Source: Spirochaetaceae bacterium UBA5556 (GTDB taxonomy: Bacteria; Spirochaetota; Spirochaetia; Treponematales; Rectinemataceae). Taken from it: a DNA stretch of 64,000 bases. The stretch lies in NCBI GenBank assembly GCA_002425765.1, contig DIMW01000001.1:236361-300360 (forward strand), given 5' to 3'. Shown here piece by piece: positions 62,673 to 64,000 of this stretch. Every line of letters begins with the position of its first letter. Position 1 is the first letter of the stretch. Both the position numbers and the translations under genes were made by a program. The notes beneath the pieces are model-generated. The model saw nothing but the letters and a program-made list of their open reading frames with translations. It was not told the DNA's origin and ran no database searches.

Positions 62673-62789
62673 ACATCCTCCTGACCAGGGTATATGGTGT
62701 GCAACCCTGTCGTTTCTTTGTGTAGAATCACATTATCCGAAACTAATGTTACTGTCAATAGAATCATTTAGATATTTTATGTTTTTTAC

Positions 62790-62818
62790 TTGACGCGGTC
62801 CTTCAAATGGCATATACA
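62790..62818 (+). promoter_or_regulatory. Strong sigma70-type promoter of the cation efflux gene
   Basis: TTGACG (62790-62795) and TATACA (62813-62818) are 17 bases apart. Transcription would begin near 62825, leaving a leader of about 139 bases. Confidence 0.7.
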
Positions 62819-62824
62819 GATTCT

Positions 62825-62963
62825 TCATGTGGATCAGGCTGTCCTGTCGGAAAAGGAATAGCCGGGCTTTTCTGCAGCGAGAGGCAATTCTCTTGCGGGA
62901 CCGGAGAAAGCGCTCCTTCAATAGGAGGGGGCTTTCGAAAAATCTGATGCAGGGAGGCCCATA
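62825..62963 (+). other. Long structured 5' leader of the CDF transporter mRNA, candidate metal-responsive element
   Basis: Two hairpins can be drawn by eye. One is GCGAGAG (62877-62883) with CTCTTGC (62890-62896), seven pairs including one G-U. The other is a two-part stem: AAAGC (62907-62911) with GCTTT (62931-62935), and CTCC (62913-62916) with GGAG (62924-62927). A five-codon frame, ATG at 62946, ends in TAATG and overlaps the CDF start; it may be chance. I could not match the leader to the NiCo or Mn (yybP-ykoY) riboswitch consensus. Confidence 0.35.
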
Positions 62964-63863
62964 ATGCAGGAATCGTCCAAAAAACTCGGTTATACCGAAG
63001 GAATAGTCTCAATAATCGTCAATACGCTTCTCTTTGGAATGAAAATCTGGGTCGGCTCCGCCGCTGCGAGCGTCGCGATGATGGCGGACGCATGGCATAC
63101 CCTTTCCGACACGCTCACCTCGGTCGTTGTCATCCTCGGCTTCTGGATATCGAGTCGCCCAAAGGATGAGGAACACCCCTTCGGCCACGGAAGGGCGGAG
63201 GTCATCGCCTCGGTGGTGATCGCGACGCTTTTGGCCGTCGTCGGAATGACATTTTTCAAAGATTCGGTACATCAGCTCATTGTCCGCAAGAACGCCAATT
63301 TCACTACACTGAGCCTTGTGGTATTTGCCGTTTCGGCAGTAGTTAAGGAAGGGCTTGCCCGCTTTTCTTTATGGGCGGGAAAGAAGGCCAGCAGCCAGTC
63401 ACTCGTCGCCGATGGGTGGCATCACCGCAGCGATGCGCTCGCTTCCCTCATGATCGTGGTCGGGGCGATCGCGGGCAAGTATGTGTGGTGGATTGACGGT
63501 GTGCTCGGCATAGGTGTGTCTGTCCTGATCGTATACGCTGCGTACGACATTGCAAAAGCCGCTTTTAATGCGCTTATGGGAGAAAAGGCAAGTCCTGCCT
63601 TGTCAGAACAGATAAGGAAGATCGCAGGCGAGGAGAGCCCAGAGCTCAAGGATATCCATCATATTCACCTGCATCGGTACGGAGATCATCTGGAGATCAC
63701 TCTTCATGCGAGGATGGACGGGAGTACGAATATCCTTGATGCCCACAATTTCTCAACAAAACTGGAGCAGGAACTTCGTAGAGAACTGAACGCCGATACG
63801 ACGGTGCATATCGAGCCGGAAAAACATGCTGAAAACAGTCATTCTGTACGATTTTCCAGTTGA
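62964..63863 (+). CDS. Cation diffusion facilitator (CDF) family metal efflux protein
   Basis: The 299-residue inner-membrane protein exports Zn2+, Fe2+, Mn2+, Co2+ or Ni2+ in exchange for protons. It has six membrane spans and the transport-site residues in MADAWHTLSD (D42, H45, D49) and VADGWHHRSDALASL. HPFGHGRAE follows span 2 and there is a C-terminal cytoplasmic metallochaperone-like domain (IHHIHLHRYGDHLEITLHARM). The histidine-bearing first motif is not the all-aspartate Fe/Mn pattern and suggests zinc or a similar soft metal (inference). A GGGAGG site is nine bases before the ATG. Confidence 0.94.
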   Translation: MQESSKKLGYTEGIVSIIVNTLLFGMKIWVGSAAASVAMMADAWHTLSDTLTSVVVILGFWISSRPKDEEHPFGHGRAEVIASVVIATLLAVVGMTFFKDSVHQLIVRKNANFTTLSLVVFAVSAVVKEGLARFSLWAGKKASSQSLVADGWHHRSDALASLMIVVGAIAGKYVWWIDGVLGIGVSVLIVYAAYDIAKAAFNALMGEKASPALSEQIRKIAGEESPELKDIHHIHLHRYGDHLEITLHARMDGSTNILDAHNFSTKLEQELRRELNADTTVHIEPEKHAENSHSVRFSS

Positions 63864-64000
63864 CATTCGCGAGAGTTTTCTGTATCGTCCTCTTCGCCCC
63901 GAGTTTTTTTCTTGATGAAATGGGGCGGGATTTGCCAAAGTGGTAAGATTGCCCAAAAAAATGAAGAAAAAAGCATTCAGGCTCTTGACAACGTGTAAGG
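63864..64000. other. Right-edge intergenic stretch
   Basis: The 137 bases after the CDF gene hold no gene. CGCCCC and GGGGCG around 63895-63928 can pair, but the T-run lies in the loop, so this is not a clear terminator. TTGACA at 63985-63990 may be the -35 of a rightward promoter whose -10 lies beyond the window. Confidence 0.3.

Noticed and set aside
63895..63928. CGCCCC/GGGGCG inverted repeat as terminator of the CDF gene
   Set aside because: The T-run sits in the loop rather than after the stem, and the loop is long.

Overview
The window looks like a piece of chromosome from an anaerobic, fermentative spirochaete (Treponema/Spirochaeta/Rectinema-like); the assignment is inferred from gene content. 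Pointers are an archaeal/eukaryal-type two-subunit phenylalanyl-tRNA synthetase (typical of spirochaetes), an LptD-like outer-membrane protein, several signal peptides ending in A-Q, a flavodiiron protein, a sodium-pump decarboxylase beta subunit, and many sugar ABC transporters with local LacI/RpiR repressors. The base composition is GC-rich by eye in coding DNA and AT-rich in promoters. No rRNA, tRNA, CRISPR array, insertion sequence or phage gene was seen.

Layout. 1-325: start of a peptide-type ABC binding protein. 543-2785: anmK (cell-wall recycling), then aroE behind twin palindromic operator candidates. 2775-13457: a sugar or sugar-alcohol catabolic locus, with an L-xylulose-type kinase, an L-xylulose-5-P 3-epimerase, a mutarotase-like protein, a cupin isomerase and a LacI regulator leftward, and an RbsB-A-C importer plus a medium-chain dehydrogenase rightward; two related operator sites lie between the two halves. 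13519-15046: tmRNA and mnmA. 15170-17683: OadB, a 48-residue OadG-like subunit and a flavodiiron protein. 17828-23754: a leftward operon of an ABC ATPase, two FtsX-type permeases, a LolA-like carrier and an outer-membrane barrel, which together look like a dedicated lipid or lipoprotein export route. 23948-30057: aminotransferase, ychF, a deoxyinosine-glycosylase-like gene and uvrA. 30113-37783: lptD, then phoH, pgpH, ybeY and a CorC-type CBS protein in overlapping order. 37904-39309: gdhA with promoter and terminator.

39381-47197 carries most of the shikimate, Phe and Tyr pathway: aroA rightward, and an aroF-aroB-aroC-pheA-tyrA operon leftward behind a strong sigma70-type promoter, with a YfcC-type carrier between them. 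47245-50274 is a 1009-residue protein joining two receiver-like domains to a PEP-synthase-type ATP-grasp domain. 50326-55231: pheS, pheT and comM. 55303-55893: a secreted DUF2271-like protein.

56002-61283 is partly decayed. Intact kdgK-like, gnd and rpiR-type genes sit between remnants of a sugar isomerase, a Gfo/Idh/MocA oxidoreductase, a sugar-binding protein and a MalG-like permease. The window ends with a TrpB2-type enzyme and a cation-diffusion-facilitator gene that has a strong promoter and a long structured leader. All identities come from reading motifs and gene order; no database search was run.
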